DNA of 64,000 nt from Lysobacter sp. Root76 (GCF_001428685.1 NZ_LMIK01000007.1:82971-146970), one strand, 5' to 3'; counted from the first letter of the stretch, positions 54,255-63,422 are shown. Notes: generated from the sequence alone by a model not told the origin. Numbers and translations: made by a program.

Positions 54255-54737
54255 ATGTCCGAGCAGAACACCACCGTGCAGAGCGACATCCGAGGCGTGC
54301 TGATCCAGGTGTCCGGCGCCCGCCTGCTGCTGCCCAACGCCACCATCGCCGAAGTGCTGTCCTATGCGCCGCCGGAGCCGATCGCCGAGGCGCCGCATTG
54401 GCTGCTCGGCCGTCTGCGCTGGCGCGGCTGGCAGCTGCCGCTGATCGCGTTCGCCGAGATGGCCGGCTTCGCCAACGAGAATGCCGCGCTGGGCAGCAAG
54501 GTCATCGTGCTGAAAGCGCTGGGCGGCGATCCGCGCGCGCCGTACTTCGCGATCCTGACCCAGGGCTTCCCGCGCCTGGTCACGGTGTCGCAGGACGGCC
54601 TGCAGCTGGACGCGAATCAGGAAGGCATCCCGCAGGGCGTGCATGCGCGCGTCGTGCTCAACGAGGACGTGGCCTACGTGCCCGACCTGGTCGCGGTCGA
54701 AGCCCTGATCGGCGGCGCGCTCGCGCAGGCCGCCTGA
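54255..54737 (+). CDS. chpC: ChpC, CheW-type adaptor
   Basis: The 160-residue protein has a CheW-like domain: VLIQVSGARLLLPNATIAEVL, then WLLGRLRWRGWQLPLIAFAEMAG (shortened motif WLLG...RGWQLPLI). ChpC in pseudomonads is a second CheW-like adaptor at the end of the pil-chp cluster. It follows the CheB-like gene by 14 bases, so the operon reads pilG-pilH-pilI-pilJ-chpA-chpB-like-chpC. Confidence 0.85.
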   Translation: MSEQNTTVQSDIRGVLIQVSGARLLLPNATIAEVLSYAPPEPIAEAPHWLLGRLRWRGWQLPLIAFAEMAGFANENAALGSKVIVLKALGGDPRAPYFAILTQGFPRLVTVSQDGLQLDANQEGIPQGVHARVVLNEDVAYVPDLVAVEALIGGALAQAA

Positions 54738-54757
54738 GCGATATCCCCGCACGCAGC

Positions 54758-55846
54758 GTGGGCGTCACCGCGACCTCCGCCGCCCCGCCGCGTTACTCCT
54801 CTGTCGATGCGCTGCGCGGCCTGACCGTCGCGGCGATGCTGCTGGTCAACAATCCCGGCGACTGGGGCCACGTCCACGCGCCGCTGCTGCACGCGCCCTG
54901 GCATGGCTGTACGCCGACCGACCTGATCTTTCCGATGTTCCTGTTCATCGTCGGCGTGTCGATCGCGCTGGCCCTGAACCCGCGCCTGGAGCGCGGCGAC
55001 GCGCGGGGCGCGCTGAGCCGCACCGTGCTGACCCGCGCCGCGCGCATCCTCGGCCTGGGCCTGCTGCTGCACCTGTGCGCGTGGTGGGCGTTCGATCTGG
55101 CGCACTACCGCGTGATGGGCGTGCTGCAACGCATCGGCCTATGTTTCGGCGCGGCCGGGCTGTGCGCGATCTGGCTGCCGGCGCGTGCGCAGTGGCCGCT
55201 GCTGATCGCGCTGCTGGGCGGTTACGGCCTGTTGTTGGCCGCGGGCGGCAGCTACGAGCCCTACGCCAACCTCGCCAGCCGTTTCGATACGCAATGGCTG
55301 GGCGTCCACGTTTACCAACTGGAGCCCGGCCGCGGCCGCGGCCACGATCCCGAAGGCCTGCTCAGCACCTTGGGCGCGTTGGCGACGACCCTGCTCGGGC
55401 TGCGCGCGGGCGGTTGGCTGCGTGCCGGACGCGTGAGCGCTCTGTGGCTCGCCGGCGCCGTGTGCATGGCGCTGGGCTATGCCGCGTCCTACGTCCAGCC
55501 GCTCAACAAGAACCTGTGGACGTCCAGTTACGTGTTGTGGACCGGCGGTATCGCCTGCTGGACGCTGGCGGCGTTCCACCTCGCGATCGACCGGCACGGC
55601 TGGCCTGCGCTCGGCCGCGCCTTCGGCGTCAACGCGATCGCGGCCTACGCCGGCTCGGCTTTCCTGCTGTATGCGCTGGTCGCTGGCGGCTGGCTGGAGC
55701 CGCTGTATCGGCACGCTTTCGCGGCTTGGATGACGCCGCGTTTCGGCCCGACTCTGCCGTCGTTGGCCTATGCGCTCGCGTTCGTGGCGCTGTGGTGGGG
55801 CGTGGTGCGGCTGCTGGATGCGCGGCGGATCTACTTCAAGATCTAG
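54758..55846 (+). CDS. HgsNAT-like membrane acyltransferase (DUF5009)
   Basis: The product is 362 residues if GTG 54758 is the start (weak ribosome-binding site, so start uncertain). It has about ten transmembrane segments and the N-terminal motif SVDALRGLTVAAMLLVNNPG, followed by FPMFLFIVGVSIALAL, which match the heparan-alpha-glucosaminide N-acetyltransferase-like/DUF5009 group. A His/Trp-containing loop (WHGCTPTDLIFP) is conserved in the family. These proteins transfer acetyl groups to sugars across the membrane; the bacterial substrate is unclear. Confidence 0.8.
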   Translation: MGVTATSAAPPRYSSVDALRGLTVAAMLLVNNPGDWGHVHAPLLHAPWHGCTPTDLIFPMFLFIVGVSIALALNPRLERGDARGALSRTVLTRAARILGLGLLLHLCAWWAFDLAHYRVMGVLQRIGLCFGAAGLCAIWLPARAQWPLLIALLGGYGLLLAAGGSYEPYANLASRFDTQWLGVHVYQLEPGRGRGHDPEGLLSTLGALATTLLGLRAGGWLRAGRVSALWLAGAVCMALGYAASYVQPLNKNLWTSSYVLWTGGIACWTLAAFHLAIDRHGWPALGRAFGVNAIAAYAGSAFLLYALVAGGWLEPLYRHAFAAWMTPRFGPTLPSLAYALAFVALWWGVVRLLDARRIYFKI

Positions 55847-55885
55847 GTCTTCCAGATCGAGGTCTTCAATATCCGGGCGTCGTTC

Positions 55886-56623
55886 TCAGGCCAGATCGCC
55901 GAACCGCGCCTGCAAGGCCGCGATCGCAGCCAGACCCGCGGTTTCGGTGCGCAGGATGCGCGGCCCGAGCTTGAGGCCGGCGAAGCCGGCGGTGCGCAAC
56001 TGCTCGCGGTCCAGGGGCGACCAGCCGCCCTCGGGGCCGATGGCGAGATAGACCGGCGCGCCCTCGTCCACGGCCAGGGTCGAGAACGCGAGTTCGCCTT
56101 CCGGATCCAGGATCAGGCGCAAGCCTCCGGCCGGCAGCGCGGCCAGCGCCGCGGTGAGCGACAGCGGCGCGGCCACTTCGGGCACCTGCGCGCGGCCGCT
56201 TTGTTCGCAGGCCGAGGCGACCACGCTGCGCCAGTGCGCGAGCCGCTTCTCGGCGCGCGCCTCGTCCAGCTTGACCTCGCTGCGCTGCGACCACAGCGGA
56301 TGCAGCGCGGCCACGCCGAGTTCGGTCGCCTTCTGCAGGATCAGGTCCATCTTCTCGCCGCGCGCGATGCCCTGCAGCAGGATCAGTCGCAGCGGCGATT
56401 CGCGGTCGACCGCGGAAGCCTCGCCGATCGCCACCCGCAGCTCGCGCTTGCCCAGTGCGACGATGCGCGCCGGGTAGTCGTGGCCGTCGCCGTTGAACAG
56501 CACGCAGGCATCGCCGACGCCCAGCCGCAGCACCCGCGCCAGATGCGTGGCCGGTCCCTCGGGCAGGGCGATCTCGCTGCCGGCATGCAGGGTCTGGTCG
56601 ATGTGGACCCGGGTCAGCCTCAT
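55886..56623 (-). CDS. rsmE: 16S rRNA m3U1498 methyltransferase RsmE
   Basis: RsmE methylates U1498 of 16S rRNA. The 245-residue protein is from ATG 56623 (MRLTRVHIDQTLHAG). An N-terminal PUA-like domain is followed by a SPOUT-fold C-terminal domain containing ATELGVAALHPLWSQRSEVK, AIGPEGGWSPLDREQL and GPRILRTETAGLAAIAALQ. The length is normal. The start overlaps the bioA stop by four bases, so the two are translationally coupled on the minus strand. Confidence 0.94.
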   Translation of the reverse strand: MRLTRVHIDQTLHAGSEIALPEGPATHLARVLRLGVGDACVLFNGDGHDYPARIVALGKRELRVAIGEASAVDRESPLRLILLQGIARGEKMDLILQKATELGVAALHPLWSQRSEVKLDEARAEKRLAHWRSVVASACEQSGRAQVPEVAAPLSLTAALAALPAGGLRLILDPEGELAFSTLAVDEGAPVYLAIGPEGGWSPLDREQLRTAGFAGLKLGPRILRTETAGLAAIAALQARFGDLA

Positions 56624-58041
56624 GCCTGCGCCTCCGCGACCGCGTGATCGATGGCCTCGCGCGTGGTGCGCGCGAGCAGTTCCAGCGCATCGTCGTCGAT
56701 GCAGTAGGGCGGCATCCAGTACAGCACATCGCCCAACGGCCGCAGCAGCACGCCTCGTTCCAGCGCCGCGCGATAGGCGCGCAGGCCGATCCGCGCGGCC
56801 GGGTCGAACGGCGTGCGCTTGTCGCCGCCGCGGCTGAGTTCGAAGGCGACGATCATGCCGGCCTGGCGCGCATCGGCGACGTGGGCATGCGCGGCCAGCG
56901 GTTCGGCCAGCGCGGCCATGCGCGCGGCGGTGGCGCGGTTGCGCGCGACGATGTCGTCGCTGGCGAAGATGCCCAGCGAAGCCAGCGCCGCGGCGCAGGC
57001 CAAGGGGTTGCCGGTGTAGCTGTGCGAATGCAGGAAGGCGCGTTCGCGCGAATCGTCGAGGAAGCCGTCGTAGATGGCCTGCGTGGTCAGCACCGCAGCC
57101 AGCGGCAGCGCACCGCCGGTCAATCCCTTGGACAGGCACAGCAGGTCGGGGGCGATGCCGGCTTGTTCGGACGCGAACATCGTGCCGGTGCGGCCGAAGC
57201 CGACCGCGATCTCGTCGGCGATCAGGAACACGCCGAACTCGTCGCACAGCGCGCGCACGTGCCGCAGATAGGAGGCGTCGTGCATGCGCATGCCGCCGGC
57301 GCACTGCACGCGCGGCTCCAGGATCAGCGCACAGACCTCGCCGGCATGGCGTTCGAGCAGGGCACGCAGGCCGTCGGCGGCCTGCTGCGCGCGCTGTGCC
57401 GGGGTTTCGCCGGGCTCGCACAGGTAGGTGTCCGGCGAGGGCGCGAACAGCGCCTCGGCCAGCAGCGGCGCGTAGACGCGGCGGTACAGCGGGATGTCGC
57501 CGACCGCGAGCGCGCCCAGGGTTTCGCCGTGGTAGCCGTTGTCCAGGGCGATGAACTTGGTGCGCCCGGTCACGCCGCGGTTGCGGAACCAGTGGAAGGC
57601 CATCTTCAGCGCGACCTCGACCCCGGCCGAGCCGTTGTCGGCGTAGAACACCTTGCTCAGCGGCGCGCGGCCGGGCTCGCGCGGGGCGATCCGGAGCAGG
57701 CGCTCGGCCAGCTCCACCGCCGGCGCGTGCGAGCAGCCGGCCAGGATCACGTGCTCCAGGGTGCGCGCCTGGGTCGCGATGGCCTCGGCGATGCGCGGCT
57801 CGGCATGGCCGAACAGGTTGGTCCACCAGCTCGAGATCGCGTCCAGGTAGCGGCGCCCGTCGCGGCCGATCAGCCACGGCCCCTGGCCGCTGGCGACCGG
57901 CAGCAGCGGCAGCGTGTCGGGGTGCTCGCGCATTTGCGTGCACGGGTGCCAGAGCACGGCTAGGTCGCGTTTGCGCCAGGCTTCGGCCTCGGAGACGCCG
58001 CCCTCTGCTAGCATCGCGGCATGCTGATTCGTTTCCTGCAT
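56620..58041 (-). CDS. bioA: Adenosylmethionine-8-amino-7-oxononanoate aminotransferase BioA
   Basis: BioA makes 7,8-diaminopelargonic acid for biotin using SAM as amino donor. The product is 473 residues from ATG 58041 (ATG 58014 is an alternative, MLAEGG). The fold-type I aminotransferase shows FYADNGSAGVEVALKM, ADEIAVGFGRTG and the PLP-binding Lys305 (LSKGLTGG). No other bio genes are in the window. A GATAAT at 58048-58053 on the minus strand could be a -10, close to the first ATG. Confidence 0.95.
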   Translation of the reverse strand: MQETNQHAAMLAEGGVSEAEAWRKRDLAVLWHPCTQMREHPDTLPLLPVASGQGPWLIGRDGRRYLDAISSWWTNLFGHAEPRIAEAIATQARTLEHVILAGCSHAPAVELAERLLRIAPREPGRAPLSKVFYADNGSAGVEVALKMAFHWFRNRGVTGRTKFIALDNGYHGETLGALAVGDIPLYRRVYAPLLAEALFAPSPDTYLCEPGETPAQRAQQAADGLRALLERHAGEVCALILEPRVQCAGGMRMHDASYLRHVRALCDEFGVFLIADEIAVGFGRTGTMFASEQAGIAPDLLCLSKGLTGGALPLAAVLTTQAIYDGFLDDSRERAFLHSHSYTGNPLACAAALASLGIFASDDIVARNRATAARMAALAEPLAAHAHVADARQAGMIVAFELSRGGDKRTPFDPAARIGLRAYRAALERGVLLRPLGDVLYWMPPYCIDDDALELLARTTREAIDHAVAEAQA

Positions 58042-58094
58042 CCGGGCATTATCCCGCCTTTTGCGCCCCGCACACCTATCGCAGGAGCGGTCTC

Positions 58095-58643
58095 GTGAGC
58101 CGGCGTCTGCCCATTATTCATGCGGTCACCGAGCACGATGCCGGTCCCTACAAGCTGGAACGGCTGGACCTGGAGTTCTCCAACGGCGAGCGCCGCCGCT
58201 ACGAGCGCCTGCTCGGGCGCGGCCACGGCGCCGTGGTGGTGGTGCCGATGCTCGACGCCGAGACGGTGCTGCTGGTGCGCGAGTACGCCGCCGGCGTGCA
58301 TCGCTACGAGCTGGGCCTGGTCAAGGGCCGGATCGACGAGGGCGAGAGCGCGATCCAGGCCGCCGACCGCGAACTCAAGGAAGAAGCCGGCTACGGCGCG
58401 CGATCGTTGACCCTGCTGCGTTCGCTGTCGCTGGCGCCGACCTACATGAGCCACCAGGCGCAGTTGGTGGTCGCGCGCGATCTCTACCCCGAGCGCCTGC
58501 CCGGCGACGAACCCGAAGAGCTCGAAGTCGTGCCCTGGAAGCTCGATCGCCTGCACGAGCTGATCCTGTGCGAGGACTTTTCCGAAGGCCGCAGCATCGC
58601 GGCGCTGTTCATCGCCCGCGAATGGTTGCGTACCCAAGCATGA
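58095..58643 (+). CDS. nudE: ADP-sugar/ADP-compound hydrolase NudE
   Basis: NudE is a Nudix hydrolase active on ADP-ribose, NADH and Ap3A in E. coli. The 182-residue product starts at GTG 58095 with CAGGAGCGG just upstream. The Nudix box is visible as GRIDEGESAIQAADRELKEE followed by AGY (about residues 77-99). Its stop overlaps the cysQ start by four bases (ATGA), so the pair is coupled. It is divergent from bioA. Confidence 0.9.
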   Translation: MSRRLPIIHAVTEHDAGPYKLERLDLEFSNGERRRYERLLGRGHGAVVVVPMLDAETVLLVREYAAGVHRYELGLVKGRIDEGESAIQAADRELKEEAGYGARSLTLLRSLSLAPTYMSHQAQLVVARDLYPERLPGDEPEELEVVPWKLDRLHELILCEDFSEGRSIAALFIAREWLRTQA

Positions 58644-59473
58644 CCGACACCGCCCCCGACTATGTAGACACCGCCTTGATCGAAGGCGCGATCGCGATCG
58701 CGCGCGCCGCCGCCGCCGCGATCCTGGCGATCTACGAGCAAGACTTCGACGTCGAACACAAGGCCGACGCCTCGCCGCTGACCGCGGCCGACCTGGCCGC
58801 GCACCACTGCATCGTCGACGGTTTGGCCAGGCTCACTCCCGACATTCCGGTGCTGTCGGAGGAATCCGCGCACGAGGTGTCGTTCGAACAGCGCCGGCAA
58901 TGGCGGCGGCTGTGGCTGGTCGATCCGCTCGACGGCACCCGCGAGTTCGTCAAGCGCAACGGCGAATTCACCGTCAACCTGGCCCTGATCGACGACGGCG
59001 TGCCGATGTTCGGCGTGGTCCAGGCGCCGGTCGGCGGCGGGCTCTGGTACGGCGTGCGCGGCGGCCGCGCATTCCGTCGCGATGGCGATCAGCAGCGGCA
59101 GTTGCAGGTGCGCATCCCCGCGACCGCGCCGCTGCGCGTGGCCGCGAGCCGTTCGCACCGCGACGCCCGCACCGAGGCGTTCATGGCCCGGCTGTCCGAT
59201 CTCGCCGGCGGCCAGATCGAGCCGATCGGGCTGGGCTCGTCGCTGAAGTTCTGCCGGATCGCCGAAGGCGGCATGGACATCTACCCGCGCTTCGGCCCGA
59301 CCAGCGAATGGGATACCGCCGCCGGCCAATGCGTGCTCGAAGCCGCGGGCGGTCAGGTGCTGGATCCCAGCGGCCGGCCGTTCCGCTACAACCAGCGCGC
59401 GCGCATCCTCAACGGCGACTTCATCGCCGTCGGCGATCCGGCGCTGCCCTGGCGGGAATGCCTCGATGGCTGA
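58640..59473 (+). CDS. cysQ: 3'(2'),5'-bisphosphate nucleotidase CysQ
   Basis: CysQ clears 3'-phosphoadenosine 5'-phosphate from sulfate assimilation. The 277-residue protein is an inositol-monophosphatase-fold enzyme with metal site motifs LSEESA, WLVDPLDGTREF and SEWDTAAGQCVLEAAGG. The overlap with nudE (ATGA) and with mazG (8 bases) makes a nudE-cysQ-mazG unit of nucleotide-cleaning enzymes. The length is typical. Confidence 0.92.
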   Translation: MTDTAPDYVDTALIEGAIAIARAAAAAILAIYEQDFDVEHKADASPLTAADLAAHHCIVDGLARLTPDIPVLSEESAHEVSFEQRRQWRRLWLVDPLDGTREFVKRNGEFTVNLALIDDGVPMFGVVQAPVGGGLWYGVRGGRAFRRDGDQQRQLQVRIPATAPLRVAASRSHRDARTEAFMARLSDLAGGQIEPIGLGSSLKFCRIAEGGMDIYPRFGPTSEWDTAAGQCVLEAAGGQVLDPSGRPFRYNQRARILNGDFIAVGDPALPWRECLDG

Positions 59474-60305
59474 CGGTACCGAACTGCCCGACGGCATCGC
59501 CGGCCTGATCGCGATCATGGCGCGCCTGCGCGCCCCGGTCGGCGGCTGCCCCTGGGACGTCGAGCAGACCTTCGCCACTATCGCCCCGTACACGGTCGAG
59601 GAAGCCTACGAAGTCGCCGACGCGATCGACCGCAACGACCTGCCGGCACTGAAGGACGAACTCGGCGACCTGCTGCTGCAGGTCGTGTTCCACGCGCGCA
59701 TGGCCGAAGAGCAGGGCGCGTTCGCGTTCGCCGACGTGGTCGCGGCGATCAGCGACAAGATGGTGCGTCGCCACCCGCACGTGTTCGCCGGTGCCAGCGT
59801 CGAGGACGCCGAAGCGCAGACCGTGGCCTGGGAAGAGCAGAAACGGCGCGAGCGCGCGGCCGCCGGCGAGGCCGACACCTCCGCGCTGGCCGGCATCGCC
59901 CGTGGCCTGCCGGAATGGCAGCGCGCGGTGAAACTGCAGAAGCGCGCGGCCTCGGTCGGTTTCGACTGGCCCGAGGTGACGCCGGTGATCGCCAAGCTGC
60001 ACGAAGAGATTGACGAAGTCCGCGCCGAGTTCGCCGCCGTCGCCGCCGCGCCCGAGGACGCGGCCGCGCGCGACCGCCTTGAAGACGAGATCGGCGACCT
60101 GCTGTTCGTCGCCGCCAATCTGGCCCGGCACGGCAAGGTCGACGTCGGCGCCGCGCTGCGGCGCGCGAACCTCAAGTTCGAGCGCAGGTTCCGGGCGATG
60201 GAGGCCCTGGCGGCAGCGGAGGGCACGTCGCTGGCGCAGCGTACGCTCGAAGAGCAGGAAAATTATTGGGAACGCATCAAGCGCGAAGCCCACGGCGGAG
60301 CCTGA
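59466..60305 (+). CDS. mazG: Nucleoside triphosphate pyrophosphohydrolase MazG
   Basis: MazG hydrolyses NTPs to NMPs and is linked to stress and (p)ppGpp control. The 279-residue protein contains two MazG domains: the first with TVEEAYEVADAI and ELGDLLLQVVFHA, the second with EEIDEVRAEF and LEDEIGDLLFVAANLARH. The length matches the long MazG form. It ends the nudE-cysQ-mazG cluster. Confidence 0.95.
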   Translation: MADGTELPDGIAGLIAIMARLRAPVGGCPWDVEQTFATIAPYTVEEAYEVADAIDRNDLPALKDELGDLLLQVVFHARMAEEQGAFAFADVVAAISDKMVRRHPHVFAGASVEDAEAQTVAWEEQKRRERAAAGEADTSALAGIARGLPEWQRAVKLQKRAASVGFDWPEVTPVIAKLHEEIDEVRAEFAAVAAAPEDAAARDRLEDEIGDLLFVAANLARHGKVDVGAALRRANLKFERRFRAMEALAAAEGTSLAQRTLEEQENYWERIKREAHGGA

Positions 60306-60449
60306 AGCGGCGGTTCGAGCGCCGGACGGATGGGCCGGGTACGAATGCCAGCGGCGTACAGTAGGTGCGAGGCTTGTTCGTTGGGTCGGCGGCGACACCG
60401 CTCCGGCCCTGGGATGGACGCCGAGCCGTAACCATAGGAGGACAGGGAC

Positions 60450-60755
60450 ATGCCCACTCGGTTCGCCAGTTTCCGCGAGTTCTACCCCTTCTATCTAAGC
60501 GAACACAGCAACCGCACCAGCCGCCGCCTGCATTTCATCGGCAGCTGCGGGGTATTGGCGTTGCTGGCGCTGGCCCTCGTCCAGGGCCGCCCCTGGCTGC
60601 TGCTGGCGGCCTTGTTCTGCGGTTACGGCTTCGCCTGGGTCGGGCATTTCTTCTTCGAGAAGAACCGGCCGGCGACCTTCAAGCACCCGCTCTATTCGTT
60701 CGTGGGCGACTGGGTGATGTTCAAGGACATCCTGACCGGCAAGATCCGCTTCTAA
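60450..60755 (+). CDS. DUF962/Mpo1-like membrane protein
   Basis: The 101-residue protein has two hydrophobic helices (about 30-47 and 50-68), flanked by FYPFYLSEHSNRTSRRLHFIG and GHFFFEKNRPATFKHPLYS, which are typical of the DUF962 (Mpo1-like) family. Yeast Mpo1 is a 2-hydroxy fatty acid dioxygenase with conserved His residues; the His at HFIG, GHFFFE and KHPL are present here. A strong AGGAGG lies about 11 bases upstream. Bacterial function is not established. Confidence 0.88.
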   Translation: MPTRFASFREFYPFYLSEHSNRTSRRLHFIGSCGVLALLALALVQGRPWLLLAALFCGYGFAWVGHFFFEKNRPATFKHPLYSFVGDWVMFKDILTGKIRF

Positions 60756-60774
60756 CCGGCTGCGGTTCCCAGGC

Positions 60775-61116
60775 TCACTCCAGGAAGATCAGCCAGGCCG
60801 CGACCACGATCATGCCGAAGCCGGCCCAGTGGTTCCACTTCAGCGGCTGCTCCAGGTACCAGGCCGAGAAGCCGGCGAACACCAGCAGGGTGATGACCTC
60901 CTGCAGGCCCTTGAGCTGCGGCGCCGAGTAGACCGCGCTGCCGATGCGGTTGGCCGGGACCATCAGGCAGTACTCGAAGAAGGCGATGCCCCAGCTGACC
61001 AGGATCGCGGCGGTCAGCGGCGCCGACTTGTACTTGAGGTGGCCGTACCAGGCGAAGGTCATGAACAGATTGGAGCCCAGTAGCAGCAGGATCGGGTACA
61101 GGCGGTCGGCGAGCAT
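60775..61116 (-). CDS. DUF486 small DMT-like membrane protein
   Basis: The 113-residue protein starts at ATG 61116 and has four transmembrane helices: PILLLLGSNLFMTFAWYGHLK, AAILVSWGIAFFEYCLMVPAN, VITLLVFAGFSAWYL and AGFGMIVVAAWLIFL (each shortened). This is the DUF486 family of EmrE-sized drug/metabolite-like proteins. No substrate is known. It is divergent from the response regulator at 61225. Confidence 0.85.
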   Translation of the reverse strand: MLADRLYPILLLLGSNLFMTFAWYGHLKYKSAPLTAAILVSWGIAFFEYCLMVPANRIGSAVYSAPQLKGLQEVITLLVFAGFSAWYLEQPLKWNHWAGFGMIVVAAWLIFLE

Positions 61117-61224
61117 GGGTGCGGTTCGTACGGGAAAGTGGGGCAGCTTAAACCCCACGCCTTCACGGTGCGTCCACCCTGGTCGCGGCAATCTTCACAA
61201 AACTGAAGGGAACTGGAGATCTGC

Positions 61225-61935
61225 ATGCAGGGCACTAGAGACGGGGGCTTGGTCCTGATCGTGGAGGACAACCGCAATATCTCCGAGATGGTGGGCGAAT
61301 ACCTGGAAGGCCGTGGTTTCGAGGTCGACTACGCCGCGGACGGCCTGGACGGCTACCGCCTGGCCGCCGAAAACAGTTACGACGTGGTCGTGCTGGACCT
61401 GATGCTGCCGCGCCTGGACGGCATCGAAGTGTGCAAGCGCCTGCGCGAAGAAGCGCGCAAGTCGACGCCGGTGCTGATGCTGACCGCGCGCGACACCCTG
61501 GACGAGAAGCTGACCGGCCTGAGCGCCGGCGCCGACGATTACCTGACCAAGCCGTTCGCGATCCAGGAACTCGAGGCGCGCCTGCGCGCCTTGATCCGGC
61601 GCGAGCGCCGCCAGGTCGGCGGCGAGGTGCTCAAGGTCGCCGATCTGGTGCTGGACCCGGCCAGCCTGCGCGTGACCCGCGGCGGCAGCGAGCTGCAGCT
61701 CTCGCCCATCGGCCTGCGTTTGCTGACCATCCTGATGCGCGAATCGCCGCGCGTAGTCAGCCGGCAGGAGATCGAGCGCGAGATCTGGGGCAACGGCCTG
61801 CCGGACTCGGACACCTTGCGCAGCCATCTCTACAACCTGCGTAAGACCATCGACAAGCCGTTCGGCAAGCAACTGCTGCACACCGTGCAGAGCGCCGGCT
61901 ACCGGGTCGCGGACATCTCGCAACCGCCGGACTGA
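61225..61935 (+). CDS. OmpR-family response regulator
   Basis: The 236-residue protein has a receiver with LIVEDN, phospho-acceptor Asp58 (VLDLMLPRLDG), LTARDT and the Lys in YLTKPF, followed by a winged-helix DNA-binding domain (about 135-230) with SHLYNLRKTIDKPF and QSAGYRV. GGAG precedes the start. The kinase gene follows after 10 bases. A MacA-type efflux adaptor gene lies downstream, so regulation of efflux or envelope stress is an inference. Confidence 0.92.
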   Translation: MQGTRDGGLVLIVEDNRNISEMVGEYLEGRGFEVDYAADGLDGYRLAAENSYDVVVLDLMLPRLDGIEVCKRLREEARKSTPVLMLTARDTLDEKLTGLSAGADDYLTKPFAIQELEARLRALIRRERRQVGGEVLKVADLVLDPASLRVTRGGSELQLSPIGLRLLTILMRESPRVVSRQEIEREIWGNGLPDSDTLRSHLYNLRKTIDKPFGKQLLHTVQSAGYRVADISQPPD

Positions 61936-61945
61936 GCCTGTCGCC

Positions 61946-63223
61946 ATGCCGCAGGGGTTGCCGCGCAAGATCAAGCTTGCCTTCATCGCGCAGGCTTTGA
62001 TCGGCAGCATCGTGATTACGCTGGGCATCGGCCTGGCGGGATTCGCGGTGCGCAACCTGGTGCTCGAACAGCGCATGCAGCGCGAAGCCGATGCGTTCTG
62101 GGCTGGGTATGCGCGCAACCCGCAACACCCCCTGCCCATCACCTCGACCACGGTCGGCTACTTCGTCGCCGCCGGCGCCAGCGAAGAGGCCCTGCCCGCG
62201 GCCGCGCGCGGCGTCGTCCGACAGGGGATGAACGAACTGCCGGGCGACGAGCGCGTGATGCTGGTCGACCGGCGCAAGGCGGGCACGTTCTACCTGTTGT
62301 ATTCGTCGGAGCTGATCGACGAGGCGATCGTGTTCACCGGGCTGGGCTCGCTGCTGCTGTCGTTGTTGACCATGTACTTCATCTCCTGGCTGACCTACCG
62401 CAACACCAAGCGCCTGGTGACGCCGGTCAACCGCCTCGCCGCCGCGGTCGCGCACTGGGACCCGCGCGATCCGCGCGCCGCCGCCGTGTCCCTGGAGGAC
62501 CTGCCCGGCGAGATCGGCAGCGAAGTGCGGCAGCTGTCGGCCGCGCTGCGCGGCCTGGCCCAGCGCCTCGGCGACTTCGTCCAGCGCGAGCGCGATTTCA
62601 CCCGCGACGCCAGCCACGAGCTGCGCACCCCGTTGACCGTGATCCGGGTCGCCACGGACCTGATGCTGGGCGACCCGGAAACGCCGGTGCGCGCGCAACG
62701 CTCGCTGGCGCGGGTGCAACGCGCCGGGCGCGACATGGAAGCGGTGATCGACGCCTTCCTGATCCTGGCTCGCGAGGCGGAAGTCGCGCCGCAGAGCGAG
62801 GAATTCCCGGTCCGCGAGATCGTCGACCACGAGGTCGAGCGTGTGCGGCCGATGCTGACCGGCAAAGAGGTCGAGCTCAGCGTGACCGACGACGGCGCAC
62901 CGAGGCTGCTGGCGCCGCCGCATGTGCTCAGCGTGATGGTCGGAAACCTGCTGAGCAACGCGGTGCGCTTCACCGATTCCGGCCGCATCGAAGTGCGTCT
63001 GGCCCGCGACCGCATCGAGATCCGCGACACCGGCATCGGCATGTCGGCCGAAACCCTCAACCGCGCCTTCGATCCGTTCTACCGCGCGGATTTCTCCGGT
63101 GTGGACGGCAAGGGCATGGGGCTGTCGATCGTGCGCCGGCTTGGCGAACGCTTCGGCTGGCCGGTCCAGCTCAGCAGCGTGCCGGGACAGGGCACGGTGG
63201 CCGTCATTCGCTTCAACCGCTGA
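61946..63223 (+). CDS. Sensor histidine kinase
   Basis: The 425-residue protein has a first transmembrane helix (about 12-36), a periplasmic domain of about 90 residues, a second transmembrane helix (about 129-149), a linker, and a kinase core. His224 lies in the H-box ASHELRTPL. The N-box is NLLSNAVRFTDSG, G1 is IRDTGIGM and G2 is GKGMGLSIV. It is the partner of the regulator at 61225. No recognisable named sensor domain is seen in the periplasmic part. Confidence 0.92.
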   Translation: MPQGLPRKIKLAFIAQALIGSIVITLGIGLAGFAVRNLVLEQRMQREADAFWAGYARNPQHPLPITSTTVGYFVAAGASEEALPAAARGVVRQGMNELPGDERVMLVDRRKAGTFYLLYSSELIDEAIVFTGLGSLLLSLLTMYFISWLTYRNTKRLVTPVNRLAAAVAHWDPRDPRAAAVSLEDLPGEIGSEVRQLSAALRGLAQRLGDFVQRERDFTRDASHELRTPLTVIRVATDLMLGDPETPVRAQRSLARVQRAGRDMEAVIDAFLILAREAEVAPQSEEFPVREIVDHEVERVRPMLTGKEVELSVTDDGAPRLLAPPHVLSVMVGNLLSNAVRFTDSGRIEVRLARDRIEIRDTGIGMSAETLNRAFDPFYRADFSGVDGKGMGLSIVRRLGERFGWPVQLSSVPGQGTVAVIRFNR

Positions 63224-63399
63224 ATCCACAGGCCGCACGCCGGCATCGGCATGGGCGCGATCCGGCCCGGGCCGCGCTGCGACGCAATCGCATCTCCCAG
63301 CATCCATGGAATGCCCGAACGGTCGCAGGACCAGTGCGGGTCGGTACCGAGCGCGCCCGGCTTGCCGCTAAGCTGAGCGCGCCGTGACTGCGGCCCCGC

Positions 63400-63422
63400 C
63401 CGGGAACGAATCCAGTTCCCGG
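63400..63422. promoter_or_regulatory. Inverted repeat upstream of the efflux adaptor
   Basis: CCGGGAAC (63400-63407), spacer of 7 bases, GTTCCCGG (63415-63422) is a perfect 8-base inverted repeat, 60 bases before the macA-like ATG. It could be an operator, for example for the neighbouring response regulator, or a hairpin ending the two-component transcript. The 258-base gap between kinase and adaptor has no gene. Confidence 0.4.

Noticed and set aside
55840-55869. Two 15-bp imperfect tandem copies (AGATCTAGGTCTTCC / AGATCGAGGTCTTCA) across the stop of the acyltransferase gene
   Set aside because: Only two imperfect copies; probably a local duplication with no clear role.
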